Assembly (NCBI GenBank): GCA_016763755.1
Contig: JAESTD010000031.1
Location: forward strand, 1-58,022
Length of the DNA: 58,022 nt
Direction of reading: 5' to 3'
Origin: Mucilaginibacter sp.
Lineage (GTDB): Bacteria; Bacteroidota; Bacteroidia; Sphingobacteriales; Sphingobacteriaceae
The notes below the pieces were generated by a model. It did not search any database, was not told the origin of the DNA, and saw only the letters and a program-made list of their open reading frames with translations. A program made the translations under genes and the position numbers. How positions within the stretch are numbered: position 1 is the first letter of the stretch; every line of letters starts with the position of its first letter. Of this stretch, positions 32,448 through 41,786 are shown in pieces.

Positions 32448-35400
32448 TTAAAAGCTTGCATTTACCCCAAGTACAAAGGTTCTTGGTTTTGGATAATCAT
32501 AGAACTGGATGTTTTGGGTAAAGTTGCTCGATTGTCCCTGGTTGTAGTTAGCATTACCGTTGTAAGTTGATACCTCAGGGTCGTAACCAGTGTATTTGGT
32601 TATCACGAACAGGTTTTGCGCCTGTGCATAGATACGTAACCTGGTCAGCTTGATTTTATCCAGTACAGATTTATCAAAGGTGTAACCAAGCGTTACTGCA
32701 CGGCCGCGGATGAAGTTACCACTCTCAACTTTGGTTGAGTAGATCTCGGTTTGGTAACGTACATACGCCGGTCTGGTCTCTGCTATAAAGGTGTTTTGGT
32801 GCTCAGGTGTCCATGCATCTAAAACGGTGGCATAGCTGTTTGCCTGGCCGGTACGATCCTGGCCTGAGTGTTTGGTCAGGTTCATGATCTGGTTACCGTA
32901 GTTAAACTGAAGCTCGATACCTAAATCGATGTTTTTGTATGAGAAGTTATTGGTAAAGGTACCGTATCCGTCAGGGATAGATTTACCAAGGATAACTTTA
33001 TCATCAGCAGTAACTTTGCCATCGCCGTTGGTATCTTGTATTTTCAGATCACCAGGCAGTAAGCCGTAAGAGGCTGCCTGCGTTGCTTCTGCAGTACCCC
33101 AGGTGCCTAATACTTTGTAACCAAAGAATTGGCCGGCCGGACCGCCAACGCGCATCAGGTTAAATTGCGACAAGAAGTTAGGGTCAAGGAAAATATCGTC
33201 GTTAGACTCTCCCAATTGCAGGATCTTGTTTTTCAGGAACGATATATTGAATGAGGTAGTCCAGCTGAAATCATTGGTTTTGATGTTCTGGGTATTGATA
33301 GATAGCTCGATACCTTTGTTTTCCAGTTTACCAACGTTTTTAAATACAGTTTGGAAGCCACTGCTCTCAGGTAGTGGTGCTCTTAACAATAAAGCCTGTG
33401 TTTTTTTCAGGAACGCATCTGCATCAATGGTAACACGGTTGTTGAACAAACCAAATGATACACCTAAGTTATACTCGTTGGTTTTTTCCCAGCTTAAGCC
33501 AGGGTTACCAATGGTGGTAAGTGTTGTACCGGTAGCTTGTGCACCGCCTAACACATAGTTAGTAGTATTGATCTGTGCAAGTGATTGATAGGTAGGTATC
33601 TCCGAGTTACCCGTAACACCGTAGCTTAAACGGAATTTAAGGTCAGAAATAGCTTTGTTATCCTTCATAAATTCTTCCTGCGACACTCTCCATGCAAATG
33701 CTGCAGAGGGGAAGAAACCGTATTTATGGTCGGCACCAACCCTTGAGGTACCATCCGCGCGGCCGGTTAAGGTGAACAAATACCTATCCATAAGGTTGTA
33801 ATTTACCCTACCGTAGAAAGATTGCATTTGCCATGCGTTGTAACCTGAAATAGGAACTCCGGGGATTGCACCTGCACCCAGGTTATAATATTGATAGAAA
33901 TCATCAGATAAACCACGGGTTGAACCGTAAGCTCTTAATTCCTGATAATTTTGGCGTTCTGTACCTAATACAACGTTTAAGCTATGTATTTTATTAAAAG
34001 TTGCGTTGTAAGTAAAGTAGTTTTGCCATTGCCAGAAAGTACGGTTGTACTCATCGATAGATGCTGAGCTGTATTTCTGATCGGCAGTTGCACCGCCTAC
34101 CAAACCGCTTGCAAAGCGAGGGATATAGTTACCAGATGTAGTAACACCCAGCACACTGCGGAACTCTAAACCTTTAAACAGGTTAATGTTGGCATAACCG
34201 TTACCGCTAAATACGCGTACGCGGGCAAGTTCCTGTATCTCGTTTGCTTGTGCAACCGGGTTGTCGCCGCCTTCCATGTTAGGGTAGTCGGTACGTTTAC
34301 CATAGCTGCCATCAGGGTAACGGATAGGGATGATCGGGATCATCTCTACCAACATACGCGGGATGTTGTTACCACCGGTGCCGTAATTACCAGCGCGTTG
34401 GTCCTGGGCGTTATAATTTAAAGTTGCTCCGATCTTTAACCATGGTTTTACCTGGTTATCGATGGTTAAACGTGCGTTGTAACGCTTTAAATAGCTGTTA
34501 AGGATAATACCCTGGTCATCGGCATAGTTTAAGAACAAGCCGTAGTTGATGTTTTCTGAACCACCTGTTACTGATACGTTGTGATTTTGGCTAACCGCAT
34601 TGCGGGTGGTAGCATCCTGCCAATCAACGTCATAAAGAGGGTTGAGGTTAGCATCAAATAATTTACCGATCAGCGGTGTACGTAGTTTCACCGGATCCTG
34701 ATCTACATACTTGCCATCAGCCCAGCCCTGAGGGTCATATTTCTGGATATTTGCGTAAGCTTTATCTTCAAGCGCTAAAAACTCTTTTGCATTTAATACA
34801 TCCAATTTTTTAGCGATGTGGCCAACGCTTACATAACCATCATAGCTTACTGTGCTCGGGCGGTTTTTAGCACCACGTTTGGTGGTTATCAAAATTACAC
34901 CGTTAGCACCACGTGTACCGTAGATAGCTGTTGATGATGCATCTTTCAAAACGTCGATAGAAGCAACATCATTAGGGTTGATAGAGTTACCACCTTCAGT
35001 CCAGATGATACCGTCAACCACATAAAGCGGATCGGTACTGGTATTGATAGAGCTGTAACCGCGTATACGGATACGGGTGTTACCGCCCGGTTCGCCCGAG
35101 TTTTGCGAAACGTTTACCCCGGCAATTTTACCGGCAAGTTCCTGCTCAAGGTTGGTTTGCGGCCTTTCTTGCAATGCTTTGCATTAACACTACCTACAGA
35201 ACCGGTAAGGTCTACGCGTTTTTGTGTACCGTAACCTACCACAACAACCTCGTTCAAAGCTTTTGACTCTTCGGCCATGGTTACGTTAATTACGTTGCGG
35301 TTTGAGATGGCTATTTCCTGAGTAGTATAGCCCAGAAAACTGAACACTAACGTTCCGTTACCATCCGGTACGGTCAATTTAAATTTACCGGAAGCATCGG

Positions 35401-35875
35401 TAGTTATACCAACGTCGGTACCTTTTAATTTAACGTTAACGCCTGGTAGCGGGCCCTTGGCATCACTAACCGTACCGGTTATGTCAAGCGCCTTAAATTC
35501 GGCCTGTACAGTGTTTTCTTCACGCTTTTTTACTACAATGGTTTCCTGGAAAATTTTGTAGGTAAGTGGCTGATCTTTAAAAGCCTGGTCAAGCGCCTGG
35601 GTTACAGATACCTGGTCAACTTCGATATTGATGCCGCCTGCTTTTGCAACATCTTGCTTATCATACATAAAATGGTATCCCGTTTGCTTCTCTATCAAAC
35701 GGAGGATCTTCTCAACTGAGGCATTCTTTTGGCGCAACGATACAGTTTGACTGAACGTTTTTGCGCTAACATTGGTTAGTGCTGCAATTATTAAAATAGC
35801 AGTGAATTTCATGACCAATAAAACTTTGGACAGTTTAGACCATGCCAAGGGCACGGCCTTAGGATTAAAATTCAT
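32448..35875 (-). pseudogene. SusC/RagA TonB-dependent transporter with STN domain, frameshifted
   Basis: The gene reads as two overlapping frames. The N-terminal part (start 35875) has a signal region (FTAILIIAALTNVSAKTFS), an STN domain (VSLRQKNASVEKILRLIEKQ), a carboxypeptidase-regulatory-like domain and the TonB-box/plug start ALNEVVVVGYGTQKR. The second part continues with LAGKIAGVNVSQNSGEPGG, the plug and a full beta barrel ending FVLGVNASF. After GSVNAK the reading shifts: inserting one base near 35177 restores AKALQERPQT, the normal sequence. One lost G, or an assembly error, explains this; no slippery heptamer is visible. Repaired, the protein would be about 1,140 residues. The STN domain fits control by the FecR/sigma pair upstream. 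Confidence 0.9.
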
Positions 35876-35984
35876 AAGTTTGTGTGTTTGGGTTAAACAT
35901 AAAGTTTCAATTCGTCGATTGCGATGGAGTGGGAACCCAGGCATTTATGCCGGGAAGTGGGTCGAAACACTTTCCGGTTTTTTT
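35875..35984 (+). ncRNA. Candidate antisense RNA over the susC leader
   Basis: On the forward strand, opposite susC, TAAGTTTG at 35875-35882 matches the -7 consensus. About 70 bases further, CCGGGAAGTG (35950-35959) pairs with CACTTTCCGG (35968-35977) and is followed by TTTTTTT, a Rho-independent terminator with no forward gene in front of it. A transcript from about 35889 to 35984 would be some 95 bases long and antisense to the susC leader and close to its start codon. No -33 TTTG is seen at correct spacing, so this is a hypothesis. Antisense RNAs at susC-type genes are known in Bacteroides (DonS type). Confidence 0.3.
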
Positions 35985-36105
35985 GCCCTGTACAACCCCG
36001 TAGGGAGTGGTTTACCCTGACCGTTTAACTTTTGAGGCGTATTTTTTTTATCATAACTGGTTTAAATTTGAGATTGTGGATTATGTGGTATTATTTATTA
36101 CTTGG

Positions 36106-37296
36106 TTAGTTCACTATAATTTCTTCGCCCTTTAAGCTGATGTCTATACCTGCGTATTTTAGCATGTTCAGCAACTCAGAAGCTTTTACATTTCTTGATA
36201 TTCTGCCATTAAATTCTTTATCCGGCACCTGATGCAGGTATTTTATATCAACATCATACCAACGGGCGGCCTGGCGCAGTATTACGTCTATCTTTGCATC
36301 GCTAAACTGAAAGATGCCGTTTTTCCATGCTACCTCGTCATCAAGGTTAACATCATTCAATACTGTATTTTTTCCGTTGTTATTTATCTGGGCTTGCTGC
36401 CCTGGTATTAGCTTCGCGCTAAAGTTACCGCTGTTAATTTTTACAGCGCCCTCAAGCAGGGTGGTTTTCATAACCTGCTCGTCATCGTAGGCCATAACAT
36501 TAAAATGTGTTCCCAACACTTCAATGTCTGCACGATGTGTCTTAACCATAAAAGGCATGTTCTTGTTTTTGGTAACTTCAAAATAAACCTCACCTGTAAT
36601 ACTTATTTGCCGGTTTTTGCCCGTAAAGTGTGTCGGAAATGTGATAGATGAAGCTGAATTTAACCAGGCCTGAGTGCCATCAGGTAAAACTATCTGGTAC
36701 TGCCCGCCGCGCGGTGTGTTTATGGTGTTTATTACCGGCGTATTCGATTGATCGTTATAAGCGGTCATGTCGTACACTATCCGGCCATCATTGGTTTTTT
36801 TAACAAAGGTATTCCCTTCCTCTGCTATGGTGCCATCTGCGGCATCATCAAGTACAATGGTTTTACCATTGGCAAGCTTTAAAGTGGCTTTGTTGCCGCC
36901 GGGCAATGCATCATTATAAAGTCTTTTCTTTTTAGCAACTAAAACAGGTTTTGCTATTTGTACGGTTTGATGTTGGTATAAAACCACACCTGTAACTAAT
37001 AAAATGGCAGCTGCAGATAGTATAGGGATCCATCCCCTGAATTTTCTGCGTATCGGAGATGAAGGGTTACCTTTTTTTTGCAGTATGCTTTGCAACATGC
37101 GTTGCGTTTTTACATCCCCAAATATATCTTCGTCGATCTCAAGGTCGTCCCATGATTTTTTGATGAGTACGGATAGTTCATCGTCGGTAGTGCCGGCGTC
37201 AATTACGGCAAACAACTCGTCGCGTTCTTGCGGCGTAGCAGTTTTTTTGTAAAAGCGTTCAAAAAGGTATTGCAACCTAAACCTGGATGTACTCAT
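36106..37296 (-). CDS. FecR family anti-sigma factor / signal transducer
   Basis: A 396-residue inner-membrane protein that relays substrate signals from the SusC STN domain to the ECF sigma factor. The cytoplasmic N-terminal part (residues 1-85, LQYLFERFYKKTATPQERDE) would bind sigma. A single transmembrane helix follows (GWIPILSAAAILLVTGVVLY). The periplasmic FecR domain (about 185-290) includes NTPRGGQYQIVLPDGTQAWL, SITGEVYFEVTKNKNMPFMV and IEVLGTHFNVMAY. A C-terminal DUF4974-like domain ends ELLNMLKYAGIDISLKGEEI. It lies 230 bases upstream of susC and 99 bases downstream of the sigma gene. Confidence 0.95.
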   Translation of the reverse strand: MSTSRFRLQYLFERFYKKTATPQERDELFAVIDAGTTDDELSVLIKKSWDDLEIDEDIFGDVKTQRMLQSILQKKGNPSSPIRRKFRGWIPILSAAAILLVTGVVLYQHQTVQIAKPVLVAKKKRLYNDALPGGNKATLKLANGKTIVLDDAADGTIAEEGNTFVKKTNDGRIVYDMTAYNDQSNTPVINTINTPRGGQYQIVLPDGTQAWLNSASSITFPTHFTGKNRQISITGEVYFEVTKNKNMPFMVKTHRADIEVLGTHFNVMAYDDEQVMKTTLLEGAVKINSGNFSAKLIPGQQAQINNNGKNTVLNDVNLDDEVAWKNGIFQFSDAKIDVILRQAARWYDVDIKYLHQVPDKEFNGRISRNVKASELLNMLKYAGIDISLKGEEIIVN

Positions 37297-37395
37297 TAAA
37301 TGTTTTTCAATAATTGGTAGTGTAAAAGCCGGGGAAGCTTTTTATATAAGACACTAATGGCGGTAAAAAAGGGGGTATAGTGTCTCGGATTTTTT

Positions 37396-37974
37396 TTAAA
37401 AAAATATCGAGGCCAAAACGATCAGTGCTGAAATATTGCCGTACGATTGCACAAAACTGGTAATTGAATGGGTAGCTCCCTGCAGGTATTTCTTCACCGT
37501 TTCTCGCGAGAGGCCCATGTGTGCGGCAATCTCATCATACTTTAAACGATCATGGCGGCTTAGCAGGTAAACCTTTTGTTGTTGAGGTGGCAAATGATCA
37601 ATGGCCATATCAAGTAACTGATAATAATCATTGGTTGGCGATGTTTCGTCAGTTATCAAATTCAGTACGTTATTGTCAAGGCTTGTTTCGTAGGCGCGTT
37701 CTTTGGCCAGTTTGCGCAAGCAATTCAATGCGTGGTTTTTTGACACTACAAAAAGATACGCCTTAAAATTATCTACAGAAGTAAGTGTTTCGCGATTGAT
37801 CCATATCTTCAAAAAAACATCTTGCACAACTTCCTCAGTCAATTCTACAGAATCCGTAATGCGAAAAATATGGGAACCCAACAGCCGGTGATATACACCA
37901 AAAAGCTCGCTAAAAGCATTCTCATTTCCACGAGATACTTCTAAAAGGAGTTCTTTTTCGTTTGGTAGCGCCAT
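37396..37974 (-). CDS. ECF sigma-70 factor (Bacteroidota expansion family)
   Basis: A 192-residue extracytoplasmic-function sigma factor. Region 2 (about residues 22-88) includes FSELFGVYHRLLGSHI and VQDVFLKIWINRE, and region 4 (about 120-175) includes LPPQQQKVYLLSRHDRLKYD and the helix-turn-helix HMGLSRETVKKYL. The C-terminus is unusually hydrophobic (NISALIVLASIFF), a trait seen in many Bacteroidota ECF factors and perhaps a contact with the FecR partner. Together with FecR and the STN domain of SusC it forms a cell-surface signalling system for the GH92 locus. Confidence 0.94.
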   Translation of the reverse strand: MALPNEKELLLEVSRGNENAFSELFGVYHRLLGSHIFRITDSVELTEEVVQDVFLKIWINRETLTSVDNFKAYLFVVSKNHALNCLRKLAKERAYETSLDNNVLNLITDETSPTNDYYQLLDMAIDHLPPQQQKVYLLSRHDRLKYDEIAAHMGLSRETVKKYLQGATHSITSFVQSYGNISALIVLASIFF

Positions 37975-37988
37975 TTTTTGAGGTAGAA

Positions 37989-38000
37989 TTGGTGCACCAA
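37989..38000. promoter_or_regulatory. 12-bp perfect palindrome upstream of the sigma gene
   Basis: TTGGTGCACCAA lies 15-26 bases before the sigma start codon, where a repressor could block transcription or a short hairpin could affect translation. No regulator is identified. Confidence 0.35.
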
Positions 38001-38142
38001 ATAATTAAATAAAAATTACAAAAGCAACTTAAAAATTCTTAATCGTTAAAATTTTGTCGTATTGCGTAAAATTTACACATTTATAAATATTTGATTTACA
38101 ATAACTTATAAATATGTAACTAAAAAGCATCTTGAATTAATT

Positions 38143-39164
38143 CTAAAACAAGGAAGGTGTGCCGCCGGGTTTTATTTTGCCTAAATGGCGATATGCGGCT
38201 TCTGTAACTTCGCGACCCCGGGCAGTGCGCATCAAGAAACCTTCCTGTATCAGGAACGGTTCGTAAACTTCTTCAATGGTGCCTTCGTCCTCGCCAACAG
38301 CAGTGGCAATCGTTTTAAGGCCAACAGGGCCACCCTTAAACTTATTGATAATAGTAGCTAATATTTTATTGTCCATTTCGTCTAAGCCATGCTCATCTAC
38401 ATTGAGGGCATTAAGGGCATATTGGGCAATTTCGGTATCAATTTTACCGTTGCCTTTTATCTGGGCAAAATCGCGGGTACGGCGCAGTAGGGCGTTTGCA
38501 ATACGCGGAGTGCCACGGCTGCGGCGGGCTATTTCATAAGCGCCCTCATCGGTGATCGGCGTACGTAGGATAGAGGCCGAACGCAGCACAATAGTAGTTA
38601 ACAGTTTAGCATCATAATATTCTAAACGGCTGTTGATACCGAACCTTGCACGAAGCGGAGCAGTTATAAGCCCGAGCGCGTAGTAGCGCCCACAAGCGTG
38701 AACGGATTAAGCGAGATCTGCACGGAGCGTGCATTGGGGCCACTCTCCAACATAATATCTATCTTAAAATCTTCCATAGCCGAGTACAAATATTCCTCAA
38801 CCAGCGGACTTAAGCGGTGTATCTCGTCAATAAAAAGGATGTCGCCTGTTTCGAGATTGGTAAGCAGTCCGGCCAAATCACCAGGTTTGTCCAATACGGG
38901 GCCCGAGGTAATTTTAATGCCTACGCCCATTTCATTGGCAATAATGTGCGAAAGGGTAGTTTTTCCCAATCCCGGCGGGCCATGCAGCAGCACATGATCT
39001 AAAGCCTCGCCACGCAAACGGGCAGCCTGCACAAAAATCCGCAAGTTAGCCAGTATACTGTGCTGACCGGTAAAATCCTCAAACGCAGCAGGGCGCAATA
39101 CTTTTTCAATATCACGATCGGTAGGAGTAAGACGTTCGCCATCGGGATCAAGGTGCTCGTTCAT
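38143..39164 (-). pseudogene. ruvB: Holliday junction helicase RuvB, interrupted by a frameshift
   Basis: Two frames together encode all of RuvB, the hexameric motor that drives Holliday junction branch migration with RuvA. The first (39164 to 38664) holds [18 protein letters not shown], Walker [12 protein letters not shown], Walker [10 protein letters not shown] and sensor 1 [10 protein letters not shown], then hits TAA at 38664-38666. Beyond it the sequence continues in another frame as [20 protein letters not shown] and the winged-helix C-terminal domain ([35 protein letters not shown]). Adding one base near 38666 gives [12 protein letters not shown], the expected text, and a protein of about 340 residues. 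A sequencing or assembly error is the simplest explanation, as RuvB is widely conserved. Confidence 0.9.
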
Positions 39165-39177
39165 GTGCTTTTAGCTG

Positions 39178-39323
39178 TGATTAGTTGATCAGTGATTTGT
39201 TATTAGTTATCAGTGATTCATTCAAAGCTATGTAAAATACTATAAATTTTAGTACTAATAACCGATTAACTGATTACAAATAACCGACGAACTAAATACT
39301 TTTGACTTTAAACTTTCAACTTA
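39178..39323. repeat. Low-complexity word-repeat tract between ruvB and the GT2 gene
   Basis: The tract is built from variants of GTGATTAGTTGATCAGTGAT and TTGTTATTAGTTATCAGTGA, followed by AATAACCGATTAACTGATTA and GACTTTAAACTTTCAACTTA. Similar wording occurs at 11156-11182 and 24238-24269. I see no gene in it. Confidence 0.45.
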
Positions 39324-39327
39324 AGAG

Positions 39328-40059
39328 TTATCCCTCCGGATACTTCCTGAAAATGCTGTTGATCTTCATCTGTATCACGCCAAAGAAAGCTTCTTTGAAA
39401 ATACCCGATGACATTTTTGAGGTGCCGGCTGTGCGGTCTGTAAATATGATTGGTACTTCAACCACCTTAAAATTGTGTTTAATGGTGGTGTACTTCATTT
39501 CTATCTGGAAGGCGTACCCAACAAATTTTATCTTGTCGAGGTTAAGGGTTTCAAGCACTGCGCGTTTGTAGCACATAAAGCCGGCGGTAGCATCCTGCAC
39601 ATCTATACCCGTTATAAAACGCACATATACTGATGCGAAAAAGCTCATCAATACCCTGCTCATTGGCCAATTAACCACATTTACACCTTTGATATATCTT
39701 GACCCGACGGCCGCATCAGCCCCCTCTATACAGGCGTCGCGCAAGCGAAGCAAATCATCGGGGTTGTGCGAGAAATCGGCATCCATCTCAAAAATAAAAT
39801 CATAATGGCGGGCTACAGCCCATTTAAAACCGTGGATGTACGCTGTGCCAAGTCCCTGTTTCCCGGCTCGCTCTTCTATATGCAATCGTTCGGGGTACTC
39901 GGGTTGAAGGCTTTTAACAATGTTTGCTGTACCATCGGGCGACCCATCGTCAATTATAAGCAGGTGAAAATCATGCGGAAGGCTAAATACTTTACGGATC
40001 ATCCGTTCTATATTCTCCTTCTCGTTATAGGTGGGGATTATAACGATACTATCTGGCAC
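39328..40059 (-). CDS. Polyprenol-phosphate mannosyltransferase-like GT2 glycosyltransferase
   Basis: A 243-residue soluble family 2 glycosyltransferase. The nucleotide-sugar fold is seen in IVIIPTYNEKENIERMI, LLIIDDGSPDGT and the metal-binding DAD of EMDADFSHNP, with the acceptor region AAVGSRYIKG and ATAGFMCYKRAVLE. This pattern fits the DPM1-type polyprenol monophosphomannose synthases, which transfer mannose (or another hexose) from a nucleotide sugar to a lipid phosphate on the inner face of the membrane. The C-terminal membrane domain of longer homologues is absent. It is a single gene; donor sugar is an inference. Confidence 0.88.
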   Translation of the reverse strand: MPDSIVIIPTYNEKENIERMIRKVFSLPHDFHLLIIDDGSPDGTANIVKSLQPEYPERLHIEERAGKQGLGTAYIHGFKWAVARHYDFIFEMDADFSHNPDDLLRLRDACIEGADAAVGSRYIKGVNVVNWPMSRVLMSFFASVYVRFITGIDVQDATAGFMCYKRAVLETLNLDKIKFVGYAFQIEMKYTTIKHNFKVVEVPIIFTDRTAGTSKMSSGIFKEAFFGVIQMKINSIFRKYPEG

Positions 40060-40117
40060 AGTAGCTACTTGGTTTTTAAAATTATGCGGGCGCTAAAATA
40101 GTTGATTTTAGCCCTGC

Positions 40118-40157
40118 TTTATAAAATAAAAGCAGGAATTGTATAACGTTCCTGCTT
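40118..40157 (-). terminator. Rho-independent terminator after the peptide transporter gene
   Basis: On the reverse strand AAGCAGGAA and TTCCTGCTT form a 9-bp stem over a 10-base loop, followed by TTATTTTATA. It lies about 19 bases past the stop. Confidence 0.75.
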
Positions 40158-40175
40158 CTCAATTTAATATATTGT

Positions 40176-41672
40176 TTACAAACTATTTGTGTTTGCGGCT
40201 ACCTCGCCGTCAATAACGGGGTCTGTAATGTAGTTTCGTTCTTTCATTCGCGGTGATACAATGAAGAAGATCACAACAAAAACTAATATAAAACCGACAA
40301 AGAACCACTCGTAATTGGCACCTTTAAGGTTTGTAGCCCACCAGCCACCATCCTCAATCAAACCGTTAACTACAGCTGTGATCAGGTTACCGAATGATAC
40401 TACCAGGAACCATATCCCGGTCATGGTGCTTTTCATTGATTTTGGCGAGTGGGTGTAAGCATACTCTAAACCGGTAATGGAAACCAAAACTTCGGCTGCA
40501 GACAGAACAAGGAAGGCCAAAACCTGCCACCAGATAGAAGGTGAACCGCCATGATCTAAATTGGTATGTATTACTCCAATGATCACGAATGACAAAGCTG
40601 TTAATACTAAGCCTGTACCAAGCCTGCGCAATGGCGTTGTTTTTATACCGTGCTTATCGAACCATGGATAAATTACGTAGTTGAACAGAGGGATAAACAT
40701 CAACAAGAACACAGTATTGAAGGTAGAGAGCTGTCCCGGATATATGGTGAACTTAGCAAAGCCAACGTTAACTACACGATCCATTTTTTCGGCATACAAA
40801 GTCCATTCAGATAAGCATTGGTCCCACACAGCCCAAAAGGCAAGCGCAAAAAAGAATACCATCATTACGCGGTAAACGGCTTTTACGCCTTCTACGCGTT
40901 CCGGGTCAAAGCTATTTTTAGCTACATCAAGGAAAGCTTCGCCTTTTTTGCGCTGGCTGCCATGGGTAAGCGCATACCAGGTAATGAAAACCAGGTTATT
41001 ACGGTTTACGCCCTGCGGTGGTACTTTAACGTATTTTTTGCGGCCTGAGAAGAAAATTATAGTTGCCAAAGCCATCAAAATACCGGGAATACCGAACGCC
41101 CATTTTGGCCCGAAGTGTTCGTAAGTCCATGGAATAGCCACGGTAGAGATCATAGAGCCTGCATTGATGCTGAAGTAGAACCAACCGTAAACTTTAGATA
41201 GCAGATCCTGATTTGTTGCATCAAACTGGTCGCCAACGTTGGCAGATACGCATGATTTGATGCCCCCGGCGCCAATTGCTACTACAAGTAACCCTAATTC
41301 AAAACCGGTAAGACCGCCATCAAATGTTGCCAGCATTACGTGGCCTATACAGTAAATGATAGATACATATAATATCAACTTATATTTTCCTGTAAACCAA
41401 TCGGCGATCATCCCGCCCACAAACGGCAGTGCATAGGCTACCATCACAAACAAATGGTGCAGCTTGTTGGCATGTGCGTTTGCCTGATCAGTCAACGCAT
41501 GATTATCTGTAGGGTTAAAGAATTGATTTACTAAAAACAGCGTAAGTACGGAGCGCATCCCGTAAAAGCTGAAGCGTTCTGCAGCTTCATTACCTATAAT
41601 GTATGGGACGCTTTTAGGAAATCGGGATTTTGGTTTTACTGATGTAATAACCGGATCTTGGGTTTCTTGCAT
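40176..41672 (-). CDS. POT/PTR family proton-dependent oligopeptide transporter
   Basis: A 498-residue inner-membrane transporter of the major facilitator superfamily with about 12-14 hydrophobic segments. The POT signatures are present: the ExxERFxYYG-like motif reads NEAAERFSFYGMRSVL in the first helix, and the FYFSINAGS motif reads VYGWFYFSINAGSMIST. Such proteins import di- and tripeptides with protons. The central hydrophilic loop (GEAFLDVAKNSFDPERVEGV) is typical of Bacteroidota members. It is monocistronic, with its own terminator. Confidence 0.94.
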   Translation of the reverse strand: MQETQDPVITSVKPKSRFPKSVPYIIGNEAAERFSFYGMRSVLTLFLVNQFFNPTDNHALTDQANAHANKLHHLFVMVAYALPFVGGMIADWFTGKYKLILYVSIIYCIGHVMLATFDGGLTGFELGLLVVAIGAGGIKSCVSANVGDQFDATNQDLLSKVYGWFYFSINAGSMISTVAIPWTYEHFGPKWAFGIPGILMALATIIFFSGRKKYVKVPPQGVNRNNLVFITWYALTHGSQRKKGEAFLDVAKNSFDPERVEGVKAVYRVMMVFFFALAFWAVWDQCLSEWTLYAEKMDRVVNVGFAKFTIYPGQLSTFNTVFLLMFIPLFNYVIYPWFDKHGIKTTPLRRLGTGLVLTALSFVIIGVIHTNLDHGGSPSIWWQVLAFLVLSAAEVLVSITGLEYAYTHSPKSMKSTMTGIWFLVVSFGNLITAVVNGLIEDGGWWATNLKGANYEWFFVGFILVFVVIFFIVSPRMKERNYITDPVIDGEVAANTNSL

Positions 41673-41786
41673 TATTGTTTAAATATCAGGGGCTAAAAAT
41701 AGTATAAATAAATTTAACCGAAATTTTATACCGAGATTATTACAGTTAATGCCGGTATTGTTTGGTTAAACATCGTACTCAATATT

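Noticed and set aside
35160-35190. Programmed -1 ribosomal frameshift in susC
   Set aside because: A -1 shift would restore the frame, but no X-XXY-YYZ slippery heptamer or suitable downstream structure is visible at GCAAAGCA.
38655-38675. Programmed frameshift in ruvB
   Set aside because: The site GGCTTATAACTG is not slippery, and RuvB is not known to use recoding; deletion or sequencing error is simpler.
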